This document shows positions 1 through 8,727 of a stretch of DNA of 63,094 nucleotides, one piece after another. A program made the position numbers and the translations under genes. Below the pieces are notes generated by a model. It made no database searches. It was not told the origin of the DNA and was given only the letters and a program-made list of their open reading frames with translations. The stretch covers positions 1 to 63,094 of the forward strand of contig CACNUI010000007.1 of assembly GCA_902623545.1 (NCBI GenBank). The letters are read 5' to 3'. Positions within the stretch are counted from its first letter, which is position 1. Each line of letters opens with the position of its first letter. Source of the stretch: an uncultured Alphaproteobacteria bacterium. GTDB taxonomy: Bacteria > Pseudomonadota > Alphaproteobacteria > HIMB59 > GCA-002718135.

Positions 1-600
1 TATATAAAGATTTGGAAATTGTTCTAGAAGCGATACAATTTTATCAATTTTTTCTTTTTTCATAAAAGATCCAGTAGGGTTATTTGGATTATTGATGATA
101 ATCAATTTTGTTTTGTTATTTATTAGTTTTTTCAATTTATCTATATTTATTTCAAAATTATCCTCTTCTTCTAAAAACAAAGGTACTGGTTTTGCTCCAC
201 TATATTTAATCATTGATCTATAAATCGGAAATCCAGGATCAGGATAAATTATTTCACTATCTGTGTTGCCAAAGATTAGCGCTGAGATAAAAATTACCGG
301 TTTTCCACCAGGTGTTATAAGAATATTATCAGGATCTATAGATGCACTATAATCTTTACACAACATATCTGAAACTGCTGCTCTTAACTCAGGTATTCCA
401 TTTGATGGGGTATAACCGTGCTTACCATCTTTGATCGCTTTAATTGCAGCTTCTTGAATATTTATTGGCGTTACAAAATCTGGTTGCCCAATTCCAAGAT
501 TTATAATATCTTTACCTCTAGACGCTAGTTCATTAGCTTTTGCAAGAATAGAAAAGGCTGTTTCAGTTTCTAAATTAAATATTCTTTTTGAAAGTTGCAT
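1..600 (-). CDS. PLP-dependent class I/II aminotransferase, N-terminal 200 residues (partial)
   Basis: Reading the reverse strand from the ATG at 600 gives an uninterrupted frame of 200 codons that leaves the window at base 1, so the C-terminus is missing. The start MQLSKRIFNLETETAF, the segment DIINLGIGQPDF, the HGYTPSNGIPELR segment and NNPNNPTG near residue 175 are typical of fold-type I aspartate/aromatic aminotransferases. The PLP-binding lysine lies beyond the edge. Substrate cannot be decided; an aspartate aminotransferase-like enzyme is most likely. It is divergent from the tRNA-His gene, with 52 bp between them. Confidence 0.88.
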   Translation of the reverse strand, partial: MQLSKRIFNLETETAFSILAKANELASRGKDIINLGIGQPDFVTPINIQEAAIKAIKDGKHGYTPSNGIPELRAAVSDMLCKDYSASIDPDNILITPGGKPVIFISALIFGNTDSEIIYPDPGFPIYRSMIKYSGAKPVPLFLEEEDNFEINIDKLKKLINNKTKLIIINNPNNPTGSFMKKEKIDKIVSLLEQFPNLYI

Positions 601-652
601 ATATTTGGTATAGCAATTTAAAATAAAAATTAAACTTTTTATTATATTTAAT

Positions 653-730
653 GGCGAACGTAGCTCAGTTGGTTAGAGCGCAGGCTTGTGGTGCCTGATG
701 CCGTGGGTTCGAATCCCATCGTTCGCCCCA
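653..730 (+). tRNA. tRNA-His (GTG)
   Basis: The cloverleaf is complete. The acceptor GCGAACG (654-660) pairs with CGTTCGC (720-726). A G at position -1 (653) faces the discriminator C (727), the hallmark of tRNA-His. The anticodon GTG is at 688-690, the T loop TTCGAAT is present, and CCA is encoded at 728-730. It lies 76 bp before tRNA-Leu on the same strand and no terminator is visible between them. Confidence 0.97.
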
Positions 731-806
731 ATTTTTGATTATTTTCTATTTATATACATTCTCTATTGTTTTTTAAATTAATCTACATAAAAGCAAAATA
801 TGAATT

Positions 807-891
807 GGGCCGGTGGTGGAATTGGTAGACACGCTAGATTTAGGTTCTAGTGCCGTGAGGTGTGAAGGTTCAAGTCCTTTCCGGCCTACCA
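807..891 (+). tRNA. tRNA-Leu (TAG)
   Basis: This is a class II tRNA with a long variable arm. The acceptor GGGCCGG (807-813) pairs with CCGGCCT (881-887), A is the discriminator, and CCA is encoded at 889-891. The anticodon stem CTAGA/TCTAG carries the anticodon TAG at 841-843, which reads CUA-type leucine codons. The trigger factor start codon follows 22 bp later with no terminator or room for a separate promoter. Confidence 0.97.
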
Positions 892-913
892 TTCAAACAT
901 TGGAGTTAAGGTA

Positions 914-2266
914 ATGAATATAACTGAATTAAAATCGAAAAAGTTTTATAAAGAATATTCACTTGAGATTCCTTTTGAGGACATCAACCAAGAAATTGAA
1001 CAAAAAATACAAAATTTAATTCCAAAAATCACTCTACCTGGTTTTAGAAAAGGTAAAGCGCCTACTAATATAGTTAGAAAGAAATATGAAGATTCAGTTT
1101 TGAATGAAGTTATACAAAATATTATAAACATCAAAACTGCAGATTTAATCAAAGAAAAAAAATTAAATTTATTTAGACAGCCAAAGATTGATTTAAAAAA
1201 TTTTGAAAAAAATAAACCTTTAGAAATAGAAATTAAAATAGACTTACAACCAGAGATAAAGCTAAAAGATTTTAAAGAAATTAAATTAAATAAATATGAA
1301 ATGAAATTTTCAAAAAAAGAAATAGAAAATGGTTACAAAAAATTTATTGAATCTCAGAAAAGCTTTAATAAAATATCAAACAATAGAGAAATAATTAAGA
1401 CTGATAGAGTAAATCTAAGTTTTGAAACAAGTAATAAGGAAATACCAGAATATTTAAGAAGTCAAAAAAATATACCAATTGAACTAGACTCAGATTATAA
1501 TATTCTACCTGAAATAAATAATATTTTACTTAAGAAAAAACTTAAAGCTGGTGATAAAATTGAACTTTCTTTCGATCTGACAAAAGTTCTTAAAAATTCA
1601 GAATTCAAGAAAATTGATTATAAAATAGAAATAATTTCAATAGAAGAAAGTGTAAAGTTTAATATTACAGATGAATATTTAAAAAATAATGGTTTTAAAA
1701 ATGAAAATGAGCTCAAACAATTTTTACATGAAAACGCCCTACAGCAATTTAATAAAGGAATTAGGCAAATTGAAAAAAAACAATTAATGGATTTTTTAAA
1801 TAAAGAATATAAATTTGATTTACCCTATGGAGTTTTAGAAGATGATTTTAATGAAATATGGAGTCGAATAGAAAGTGCTAAAAAAGACAACTCACTTGAT
1901 GAAGATGATAAATCACTTACTGAAGACAAACTTAAAGTAAGATATAAAAAAATTTCAGAAAGAAGAGTAAGATTGGCCGCACTTTTACAGTTCATAGCTA
2001 AGGAAAATAAAATAGAAATTTTAGAAAATGAATTAACTCAAGCTATTATTAAATACACTTCTCAATATCCAGGTAAAGAGAAGGAGATTATGGAGTATTT
2101 TAAAAAAAATCCCTCAGCTATAGAATCCATTAAAGGCCCTTTGTTAGAGGACAAAATTGTAGATACAATAATATCTAAGGCTAATACTACAATTAAAAAA
2201 ATAAATGAGGAGGAATACAAAATACTTGAAGATCAAGTTTTTGATATTAAGAGAGATAAAATATAA
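914..2266 (+). CDS. tig: Trigger factor, ribosome-associated chaperone
   Basis: Trigger factor binds ribosomal protein L23 near the exit tunnel and shelters nascent chains in the cytosol. The ribosome-docking signature GFRKGKAP is at residues 43-50, and the long helical C-terminal chaperone domain follows from about residue 250. The central FKBP-type domain (about 150-245) is recognisable by position but has lost the glycine- and phenylalanine-rich core of active prolyl isomerases. The length of 450 aa is normal. GGAG (902-905) and AAGG (908-911) precede the ATG. The stop shares one base with the clpP start, and the tig-clpP-clpX order is the classical proteostasis operon. Confidence 0.96.
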   Translation: MNITELKSKKFYKEYSLEIPFEDINQEIEQKIQNLIPKITLPGFRKGKAPTNIVRKKYEDSVLNEVIQNIINIKTADLIKEKKLNLFRQPKIDLKNFEKNKPLEIEIKIDLQPEIKLKDFKEIKLNKYEMKFSKKEIENGYKKFIESQKSFNKISNNREIIKTDRVNLSFETSNKEIPEYLRSQKNIPIELDSDYNILPEINNILLKKKLKAGDKIELSFDLTKVLKNSEFKKIDYKIEIISIEESVKFNITDEYLKNNGFKNENELKQFLHENALQQFNKGIRQIEKKQLMDFLNKEYKFDLPYGVLEDDFNEIWSRIESAKKDNSLDEDDKSLTEDKLKVRYKKISERRVRLAALLQFIAKENKIEILENELTQAIIKYTSQYPGKEKEIMEYFKKNPSAIESIKGPLLEDKIVDTIISKANTTIKKINEEEYKILEDQVFDIKRDKI

Positions 2267-2877
2267 TGAAAGATCCAATTGATAATATTACAAACAACCT
2301 AATACCAATGGTAGTCGAGCAATCTTCAAGAGGTGAAAGAGCTTATGATATTTACTCAAGATTGTTAAAAGAAAGGATAATTTTTCTTACAGGCCCAATA
2401 GATGATAATATTGCAAGCTTAATTTGTGCCCAAATTTTATTTCTAGAATCTGAAAATCCCAAAAAAGAAATATCTTTTTACATAAATTCTCCAGGGGGGA
2501 TTGTTTGGTCTGGGCTAGCAATATATGATACTATGCAATATGTGTCTTCAAAAATTATGACGATTTGTATTGGTCAAGCAGCATCTGCTGGATCTTTATT
2601 ACTTACTGCAGGTGAAAAGGATATGAGATTCTCACTTCCAAATTCAAGAATAATGGTTCATCAACCAAGTGGAGGATATCAGGGTCAAGTTACAGATATA
2701 GAAATTCAAACAAATGAAATAAAAAAAACAAAACAAAGATTAAATGAAATTTATTCAAAACATACTGGAAAAAAAATATCTGAAATTTCATTAATAATGG
2801 AAAGAGACAGATATTTTTCTCCTGATGAAGCTATAGAATTTGGATTAATTGATAAAATTGTAGAGAGTAGAAAGTAA
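2266..2877 (+). CDS. clpP: ATP-dependent Clp protease proteolytic subunit
   Basis: ClpP forms the tetradecameric serine protease chamber fed by ClpX. The catalytic triad is intact: Ser107 in GQAASAGS, His132 in MVHQPSGG, and Asp181 in ERDRYFS, by alignment to the well-studied enterobacterial enzyme. The length of 203 aa is typical. It overlaps tig and clpX by one base each (TAATG junctions), so translation is probably coupled along the operon. The only ClpP in the window. Confidence 0.97.
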   Translation: MKDPIDNITNNLIPMVVEQSSRGERAYDIYSRLLKERIIFLTGPIDDNIASLICAQILFLESENPKKEISFYINSPGGIVWSGLAIYDTMQYVSSKIMTICIGQAASAGSLLLTAGEKDMRFSLPNSRIMVHQPSGGYQGQVTDIEIQTNEIKKTKQRLNEIYSKHTGKKISEISLIMERDRYFSPDEAIEFGLIDKIVESRK

Positions 2878-4139
2878 TGTCAAAAAAAAATGATAAAGAG
2901 ACACTATACTGTTCATTTTGTGGTAAGAATCAAAAAGAAGTTAAAAAATTAATTGCAGGCCCAACAGTATTTGTATGTGACGAATGTGTCGAATTATGCA
3001 TGGACATAATTAAAGAAGATAACAAAAATAACAAGTCCAAAGTAAAAAAGAATATACCGAAACCTTCAGAAATTAATAAGTTTTTAAATGAATACGTTAT
3101 AGGTCAAGAGAAAGCAAAGAAATCACTCTCAGTTGCTGTTTATAATCATTACAAAAGATTATCAAATTCAGAAAATGATGATGTTGAAATTTCTAAATCA
3201 AATATATTATTAATTGGACCCACTGGGACAGGAAAAACTCTTTTAGCACAAACACTAGCGAGAATTCTAGATGTTCCGTTTACAGTTGCTGATGCGACCA
3301 GTCTAACTGAGGCTGGTTATGTTGGAGAAGATGTTGAAAATATTATTCTCAAGCTTCTACAAGCTTCAGACTATAATGTTGAAAGAGCGCAAAAAGGTAT
3401 TGTATATATTGATGAGATAGATAAAATTGGAAGGAAGAGTGATAATCCTTCTATCACACGTGATGTATCTGGTGAAGGGGTTCAGCAAGCCTTGCTAAAA
3501 ATAATGGAAGGTACAGTAGCAAGCGTACCTCCCCAAGGTGGAAGAAAACATCCACAACAAGAATTTTTACAAGTTGATACATCCAACATACTATTTATAT
3601 GCGGAGGAGCATTTTCTGGAATTGAAAACATTATAAACTCTAGACTAAAAGGTAGCTCTATTGGTTTTAATTCAAAACTTAATGACAACACATCAACAAA
3701 AATTGGAGAAACTTTAGAGCATCTTGAAAATAAAGATTTATTAAAATTTGGAATGATTCCAGAATTTATCGGTAGGCTTCCTGTAATTTCGACTCTTACA
3801 GAATTAAGTGAAGAAATGCTCATTAAGATTATTACTGAACCGAAAAATGCTTTAATAAAACAATTTCAATCTCTTTTTAAGATGGATGGAGTTAGACTTG
3901 AGTTTAAGGAAGATGCTCTGTCTGAAATTGCACAACTTGCAGTAGAACAAAATACAGGTGCGAGAGGATTAAGATCTATAATTGAAGAAACATTAGTGAA
4001 TTTAATGTACGATGCTCCTGATATAAAGGATTTATATAAAATAGTTATAAATAAAGATGTTGTATCAAAAAATTCTGAACCAATTTTAATTTATTCAAAT
4101 AAAAATAGTAATCAAAAAATAATAGCAAATAACTCTTGA
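2877..4139 (+). CDS. clpX: ATP-dependent Clp protease ATP-binding subunit ClpX
   Basis: ClpX is the AAA+ unfoldase that recognises substrates and threads them into ClpP. The N-terminal zinc-binding domain shows its four cysteines (CSFC near residue 12 and CDEC near 35). Walker A GPTGTGKT is near residue 114 and Walker B IVYIDEID near 178. The IGF loop that docks on ClpP is present in SSIGFNS, and the sensor-2 GARGLR motif is near residue 361. All features of an active protein are visible. It follows clpP with a one-base overlap; 30 bp separate it from lon. Confidence 0.97.
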   Translation: MSKKNDKETLYCSFCGKNQKEVKKLIAGPTVFVCDECVELCMDIIKEDNKNNKSKVKKNIPKPSEINKFLNEYVIGQEKAKKSLSVAVYNHYKRLSNSENDDVEISKSNILLIGPTGTGKTLLAQTLARILDVPFTVADATSLTEAGYVGEDVENIILKLLQASDYNVERAQKGIVYIDEIDKIGRKSDNPSITRDVSGEGVQQALLKIMEGTVASVPPQGGRKHPQQEFLQVDTSNILFICGGAFSGIENIINSRLKGSSIGFNSKLNDNTSTKIGETLEHLENKDLLKFGMIPEFIGRLPVISTLTELSEEMLIKIITEPKNALIKQFQSLFKMDGVRLEFKEDALSEIAQLAVEQNTGARGLRSIIEETLVNLMYDAPDIKDLYKIVINKDVVSKNSEPILIYSNKNSNQKIIANNS

Positions 4140-4169
4140 TTTTAGGTATAGTAACATCATTTATATAAT

Positions 4170-6545
4170 ATGATCAAACCCATAATACCTGTTTTACCTC
4201 TTAGAGATATTGTTGTCTTTCCCAATATGGTTGCGCCATTGTTCGTTGGACGCAAACAATCTGTAAATGCATTAGACTCAGTTATGTCGAATGACAGGAA
4301 AATATTTCTATTAACTCAGAAAAATTCTGATGTAGATAACCCTAATGAAGATAATTTACACTCATATGGCACTGTTGCAAAAGTTTTACAATTATTAAAA
4401 CTTCCAGATGGTACTCTTAAAGTTTTAGTTGAGGGACTTTTCAGGGCTAAAGTAAATAAATTAACTTTTAATAAAGAATTCATTATAGCCACTTTTAGTC
4501 AAGTCAAAGAAAATAATAAAAAATCAACAAAAACTAAAGCTCTTTTAAAATTAATAATAGAGCAATTCATAGAATATCAAAAAATAAATAAAAAAGTTCC
4601 TTTAGATTTAGTAAATAATATTAAGTCTCTATCCGATCCATACAAAGTCTCTGATCTTATCTCTGCAAACATAAATATTTCATTAAACGAAAAACAAAAA
4701 ATTTTAGAAATTATTAATATCGATGATAAACTTAATAAAATATATAAATTTATTGCTTCTGAGATTGATTCTTTTCAGGTTGAAAAGAAAATAAAAGGAA
4801 GAGTTAAACGTCAAATGGAAAAAACTCAAAAAGAATATTATCTTAATGAGCAAATGAAAGCCATCCAAAAAGAACTTGGAGAAAATGAGGATATTGATGA
4901 AATTTCAGAATTAGAAAAAAAGATTGAAAATATCGAACTCTCAACTGAAGCTAACGAAAAATGCAAATCTGAAATTAAAAAATTAAAATCAATGAGTCCT
5001 ATGTCAGCAGAAGCAACTGTAATAAGAAACTATCTTGATTGGATTTTATCTCTACCTTGGGGGTCCCCTAAGATGATTTCAAAAAATATCAAAAAGGCAT
5101 CTAGTATACTTGAAGGTGATCACTATGGATTAGATAAGGTTAAAGAGAGAATACTTGAATACCTAGCTGTTCAAAAAAGAATGGAAAAAATTAAAGGCCC
5201 TATAATGTGCTTGGTAGGTCCTCCTGGAGTTGGCAAGACCTCTCTAGGAAAATCTATAGCAAACGCAACTGGAAGAAGTTTCGTAAGAATGTCATTAGGC
5301 GGTGTTAGGGATGAAGCTGAAATTAGAGGCCATAGAAAAACTTATATTGGTTCAATGCCAGGTAGATTTATTCAGGCTATGAAAAAATCAAAATCCACAA
5401 ACCCACTAATACTATTGGACGAAATAGATAAACTTGGATCTGACTGGAGGGGTGATCCATCTTCAGCTTTACTTGAGGTTTTAGACCCAGAACAAAATAA
5501 TAAATTTAATGATCATTACTTAGAATTAGACTATGATTTATCTAATGTAATGTTCGTTTGTACAGCTAATACTTTAAATATTCCCCCTCCGTTGCTAGAT
5601 AGAATGGAGATAATAAGAATTCCTGGTTATACTGAAAAAGAAAAAAATAAAATAGCATCTAAGTATTTAGTACCTAAACAAGTGTCTAATCATGGCCTCA
5701 AAAGAAATGAGATAAACTTTTCTTCAAAAGTTCTAGCTCAAATAATTAGGAACTATACTAGAGAAGCTGGGGTTAGGAATTTAGAAAAAGAAATATCTAA
5801 AGTTTGTAGAAAGGCTGTCAAAATTATTGAAACAACAAAAAAGAAAAATATAAAGCTAAATACAAAAATACTTCAAGATTTTTTAGGCATAGTTAAGTTT
5901 AGATCAAATGAAATTGAGAAAAAAAATTTAGTAGGCATTACTAATGGACTTGCATGGACTGAAGTCGGAGGTGAGATACTTTCAATAGAAGTTCTTCTTT
6001 CATTAGGCAAAGGAAAACTTACCATTACAGGAAAGTTAGGTGATGTAATGAAAGAGTCAATTCAAGCTGCAACTTCCTATGTTAAATCAAATTCTTTATT
6101 GTTAGGTATTAACCCAAATGATTTTGACAAATATGATATACATATTCATGTACCTGAAGGTGCTACACCAAAAGATGGTCCAAGTGCAGGAATAGCAATA
6201 TTTAATTCATTAGTTTCTTCCTTAACTAATAATAAAGTAAGAAAGGATGTAGCAATGACCGGAGAAATAACCTTAAGAGGAAGAGTACTACCAATTGGTG
6301 GCTTAAAGGAAAAAATATATGCAGCATCTAGAGCTGGAATAAAAAAAGTATTAATACCCTATGATAATTTAAGGGAGGTCTCTGAGTTTGATAAAGAAAT
6401 ATTAAAAACTTTAAGCATTATCCCAGTTTCTGAAGCTATCTCAATCTTAGACCATTCGCTTTTGAAACAGGTAGTCCCACTTAATTTAACCGAATCAGAC
6501 ATACAAGATAGTCAAAAAAGAACCGGATCACCAGTACAACACTAA
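4170..6545 (+). CDS. lon: ATP-dependent protease La (Lon)
   Basis: Lon is a cytosolic AAA+ protease that degrades misfolded and regulatory proteins. It has the N-terminal substrate-binding domain (to about 200), a coiled coil, Walker A GPPGVGKT near residue 350, and the C-terminal Ser-Lys protease domain. The nucleophile Ser672 is in PKDGPSAG and the general-base lysine is in GGLKEK near 715. The length of 791 aa is standard. The leader is unusual: TATAAT (4164-4169) directly touches the ATG and no Shine-Dalgarno sequence is visible, so either the transcript is short-leadered or ribosomes arrive from clpX. Confidence 0.97.
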   Translation: MIKPIIPVLPLRDIVVFPNMVAPLFVGRKQSVNALDSVMSNDRKIFLLTQKNSDVDNPNEDNLHSYGTVAKVLQLLKLPDGTLKVLVEGLFRAKVNKLTFNKEFIIATFSQVKENNKKSTKTKALLKLIIEQFIEYQKINKKVPLDLVNNIKSLSDPYKVSDLISANINISLNEKQKILEIINIDDKLNKIYKFIASEIDSFQVEKKIKGRVKRQMEKTQKEYYLNEQMKAIQKELGENEDIDEISELEKKIENIELSTEANEKCKSEIKKLKSMSPMSAEATVIRNYLDWILSLPWGSPKMISKNIKKASSILEGDHYGLDKVKERILEYLAVQKRMEKIKGPIMCLVGPPGVGKTSLGKSIANATGRSFVRMSLGGVRDEAEIRGHRKTYIGSMPGRFIQAMKKSKSTNPLILLDEIDKLGSDWRGDPSSALLEVLDPEQNNKFNDHYLELDYDLSNVMFVCTANTLNIPPPLLDRMEIIRIPGYTEKEKNKIASKYLVPKQVSNHGLKRNEINFSSKVLAQIIRNYTREAGVRNLEKEISKVCRKAVKIIETTKKKNIKLNTKILQDFLGIVKFRSNEIEKKNLVGITNGLAWTEVGGEILSIEVLLSLGKGKLTITGKLGDVMKESIQAATSYVKSNSLLLGINPNDFDKYDIHIHVPEGATPKDGPSAGIAIFNSLVSSLTNNKVRKDVAMTGEITLRGRVLPIGGLKEKIYAASRAGIKKVLIPYDNLREVSEFDKEILKTLSIIPVSEAISILDHSLLKQVVPLNLTESDIQDSQKRTGSPVQH

Positions 6546-6627
6546 AAAAATAAACATAAATAAATCCCAATATTTAGCCATTTTTTAACCAAATCCTTTA
6601 AATTCTGCGATAAATTCCATTATTACG

Positions 6628-6660
6628 TTGACTTGCAGCAATATCAAAGATTACTTAATA
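6628..6660 (+). promoter_or_regulatory. Candidate sigma-70 promoter for the HU gene
   Basis: TTGACT at 6628-6633 is a near-consensus -35 box. The -10 box is poor: TTACTT (6651-6656, spacing 17) or the overlapping TTAATA. It lies in the 141-bp gap between lon and the HU gene, the longest intergenic stretch of the first 7 kb, and no lon terminator is obvious there. The -35 is convincing; the -10 is an inference. Confidence 0.4.
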
Positions 6661-6686
6661 AAATAATACTAATAAAGGAGTAAAAA

Positions 6687-6962
6687 GTGAATAAAAATGA
6701 TCTAATAGCATCTGTAGCTTCATCTGCTGGTCTTTCAAAATCTGACTCTACCAGAGCAATTGAGAGTTTTTTAGACGCAATTACAAATGCACTTAAGAGA
6801 GATGAGAAAGTAAGTATTGTAGGTTTTGGGAATTTTAGTGTTAGTCACCGCAAAGCTACTACCGGAAGAAATCCAAGAACTGGAGAATCTATTCAAATTC
6901 CAGCTTCAAAACGACCTAAGTTTACTGTTGGTAAGGCTCTTAAAGACTCAGTAAACAACTAA
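6687..6962 (+). CDS. hup: HU-family DNA-binding protein
   Basis: This small nucleoid protein bends and compacts DNA as a dimer. The 91-aa length, the N-terminal helices (MNKNDLIASVASSAGLSKSD), the GFGNFSV turn and the DNA-contacting arm GRNPRTGESIQIPASKRPKF match the HU/IHF superfamily, closest to HU. The start is GTG at 6687, supported by AAGGAG at 6675-6680. It sits after lon, as in many proteobacteria, and ends 19 bp before a strong terminator hairpin. Confidence 0.94.
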   Translation: MNKNDLIASVASSAGLSKSDSTRAIESFLDAITNALKRDEKVSIVGFGNFSVSHRKATTGRNPRTGESIQIPASKRPKFTVGKALKDSVNN

Positions 6963-6981
6963 TATCCTTTTTTTCTTGCAC

Positions 6982-7011
6982 CGGCTGTTAAATAATTTAA
7001 CAGCCGTTTTT
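6982..7011 (+). terminator. Rho-independent terminator after the HU gene
   Basis: A perfect 11-bp stem (6982-6992 with 6996-7006, GC-rich at its base: CGGCTG/CAGCCG) closes a three-base loop and is followed by five T at 7007-7011. This is the clearest intrinsic terminator in the window. Its T tract ends four bases before tRNA-Val, which leaves no room for a separate tRNA promoter downstream. Confidence 0.9.
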
Positions 7012-7015
7012 ATTT

Positions 7016-7091
7016 GGGTGTTTAGCTCAGTTGGTAGAGCATCTCGTTTACACCGAGAGGGTCGGGAGTTCAAGTCTCTCAACACCCACCA
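7016..7091 (+). tRNA. tRNA-Val (TAC)
   Basis: The acceptor GGGTGTT (7016-7022) pairs with AACACCC (7081-7087), A is the discriminator and CCA is encoded at 7089-7091. The anticodon stem TCTCG/CGAGA carries TAC at 7049-7051. It begins immediately after the T tract of the HU terminator and is followed after three bases by tRNA-Asp, so the two tRNAs form one transcript. Confidence 0.97.
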
Positions 7092-7094
7092 TGC

Positions 7095-7171
7095 GCGGGA
7101 GTAGTTCAGCTGGTTAGAACGCTGCCCTGTCACGGCAGAGGCCGCGGGTTCGAATCCCGTCTCTCGCGCCA
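7095..7171 (+). tRNA. tRNA-Asp (GTC)
   Basis: The acceptor GCGGGAG (7095-7101) pairs with CTCTCGC (7161-7167, one G-U). G is the discriminator and CCA is encoded at 7169-7171. The anticodon stem CTGCC/GGCAG carries GTC at 7129-7131. It is three bases downstream of tRNA-Val. Confidence 0.97.
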
Positions 7172-7189
7172 CTTAATTCAGTGTTTTTT
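7170..7189 (+). terminator. Possible weak terminator after tRNA-Asp
   Basis: A four-base stem, CACT (7170-7173) with AGTG (7180-7183), is followed at once by six T (7184-7189). The stem is short and uses the last two bases of the tRNA, so it competes with the mature acceptor end. The T run directly after the repeat is the main support. Confidence 0.35.
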
Positions 7190-7215
7190 GTGTACTAAAG
7201 TCGCAACGAGACACA

Positions 7216-7243
7216 TTGTTATTGTTGAATAAATCGTTAAATA
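7216..7243 (+). promoter_or_regulatory. Candidate promoter of the nuo operon
   Basis: TTGTTA (7216-7221), a 16-base spacer and TAAATA (7238-7243) lie 27 bp before the nuoA GTG start, in the only gap available (7172-7270). Both boxes match sigma-70 consensus at four or five of six bases. In such AT-rich DNA this could occur by chance. Confidence 0.35.
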
Positions 7244-7270
7244 CATTACTAATTTAATTGTGAGATTATA

Positions 7271-7636
7271 GTGGCAGAGTTTCTATTTGAATATTTACCC
7301 ATTTTGATATTTATATTTATTGCATTGGCATTAGCTGTTGGGATGACATTGTTATCTTTTGTAGTAGGGGATTCTAAGCCAGACCAAGAAAAACTATCAG
7401 CCTATGAATGTGGGTTTGAAGCTTTTGATGATGCTCGTGGACGATTTGATGTAAGATTTTATTTAGTTGCAATTTTATTTATTATCTTTGATTTGGAAGT
7501 TGCTTTCTTGTTTCCATGGGCAATAACCCTTGGTAAGATTGGATTGTTTGGTTTTTGGTCAATGATGATTTTTCTGACTGTTTTAACTATTGGCTTTATT
7601 TATGAATGGAAAAAAGGAGCTTTAGAATGGGAGTAG
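7271..7636 (+). CDS. nuoA: NADH-quinone oxidoreductase subunit A
   Basis: NuoA is a small membrane subunit of proton-pumping complex I, next to the quinone site. The 121 aa hold three hydrophobic segments. The conserved loop [20 protein letters not shown] and the acidic segment [13 protein letters not shown] identify it. The start is GTG at 7271 and the gene opens a complete nuoABCDEFGHIJKLMN operon. Its end overlaps nuoB by 10 bases. Confidence 0.96.
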   Translation: MAEFLFEYLPILIFIFIALALAVGMTLLSFVVGDSKPDQEKLSAYECGFEAFDDARGRFDVRFYLVAILFIIFDLEVAFLFPWAITLGKIGLFGFWSMMIFLTVLTIGFIYEWKKGALEWE

Positions 7637-8139
7637 ATGAAGCAAAAAAAATTGTTGATGATACTCTAAATACAGAATTATCCTCTAAAGGTTTTTTAGT
7701 TGCTAGCTACGATAAAATTCTCACATGGGCTAGAACTGGTTCTTTATGGCCAATGACTTTTGGTTTGGCATGCTGTGGAGTAGAAATGATACATTCATAC
7801 ATGGCAAGATATGATCTTGATCGTTATGGAGTAATACCAAGAGGCAGTCCGAGACAATCCGATGTAATGATAGTTGCTGGCACACTAACAAATAAAATGG
7901 CTCCAGCTTTAAGAAAAGTTTATGATCAAATGCCAGAGCCTCGATGGGTTATATCAATGGGTTCTTGTGCAAATGGAGGAGGATATTATCATTATTCATA
8001 TTCAGTAGTTAGAGGATGTGATCGAATTGTCCCTGTTGATGTTTACGTACCAGGATGTCCCCCAACAGCAGAAGCATTAGTTTACGGCATATTGCAATTA
8101 CAGAAAAAAATTAGAAGAGAAAATAAATTTAAAAGATAA
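7627..8139 (+). CDS. nuoB: NADH-quinone oxidoreductase subunit B
   Basis: NuoB carries the terminal 4Fe-4S cluster N2, which hands electrons to quinone. The tandem cysteines in LACCGVEM, the MGSCANGG motif and VYVPGCPP supply the cluster ligands. An in-frame ATG exists upstream at 7606, but the ATG at 7627 is preferred because AAGGAG lies about nine bases before it and the product (170 aa) then has the usual family length. It overlaps nuoA by 10 bases. Confidence 0.96.
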   Translation: MGVDEAKKIVDDTLNTELSSKGFLVASYDKILTWARTGSLWPMTFGLACCGVEMIHSYMARYDLDRYGVIPRGSPRQSDVMIVAGTLTNKMAPALRKVYDQMPEPRWVISMGSCANGGGYYHYSYSVVRGCDRIVPVDVYVPGCPPTAEALVYGILQLQKKIRRENKFKR

Positions 8140-8145
8140 TTTTAT

Positions 8146-8727
8146 ATGATTAACATTCTTACTAAAATGCATGGCATAAATAATGTTTTAGAGAAAAATA
8201 ATTTGTTAGAAGCAGAATTTGATAAAAAAATTATTATAAAAATTTTTAACGAATTAAAAGATAACAATGAACTTAATTTTAATCAATTATTAGATATTAC
8301 TGCTGTTGATTATCCTTCAAGAGAATTTAGATTTGATTTAATTTATATTTTGCAAAGTTTAACAAAAAATAAAAAAATTATTCTTAAAACTTTTATTAAA
8401 GAAAACGAAAACATAGAATCAATAACCAATATTCACAAATCTGCGGATTGGTACGAGAGAGAATGTTATGATTTATTTGGAGTAGAATTCATTAACCATC
8501 CTGATTTAAGAAGGATAATGACGGATTACAACTTTGAAGGTTATCCATTGCGTAAAGATTTTCCTTTAACGGGACACACAGAAGTCCGTTATGATGACCT
8601 TGAAAAAAAAGTAATATATGAGCCTGTTAAGTTAACTCAAGAGTTTAGAAATTTTGATAGTGAATCTCCCTGGGAAGGTATGGAAAACAAACTTTTTGGT
8701 GATGAGAAATCTACTGGTGAAAATTAA
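8146..8727 (+). CDS. nuoC: NADH-quinone oxidoreductase subunit C
   Basis: This 30-kDa-type subunit of the peripheral arm packs against NuoD. The signature ERECYDLFGVEF, followed by HPDLRRIMTDYNFEGYPLRK, is diagnostic. It is a separate protein of 193 aa, not fused to NuoD as in enterobacteria. The sequence between residues 15 and 75 is lysine- and asparagine-rich and diverged, which fits the base composition. The stop directly precedes the nuoD ATG. Confidence 0.95.
   Translation: MINILTKMHGINNVLEKNNLLEAEFDKKIIIKIFNELKDNNELNFNQLLDITAVDYPSREFRFDLIYILQSLTKNKKIILKTFIKENENIESITNIHKSADWYERECYDLFGVEFINHPDLRRIMTDYNFEGYPLRKDFPLTGHTEVRYDDLEKKVIYEPVKLTQEFRNFDSESPWEGMENKLFGDEKSTGEN

Noticed and set aside
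6948-7172. Reverse-strand frame of 74 codons with RETGFEPAASAV and WVLRDLNSRPSRCK
   Set aside because: It is the antisense of tRNA-Val and tRNA-Asp. This peptide type is a well-known false annotation across tRNA genes.
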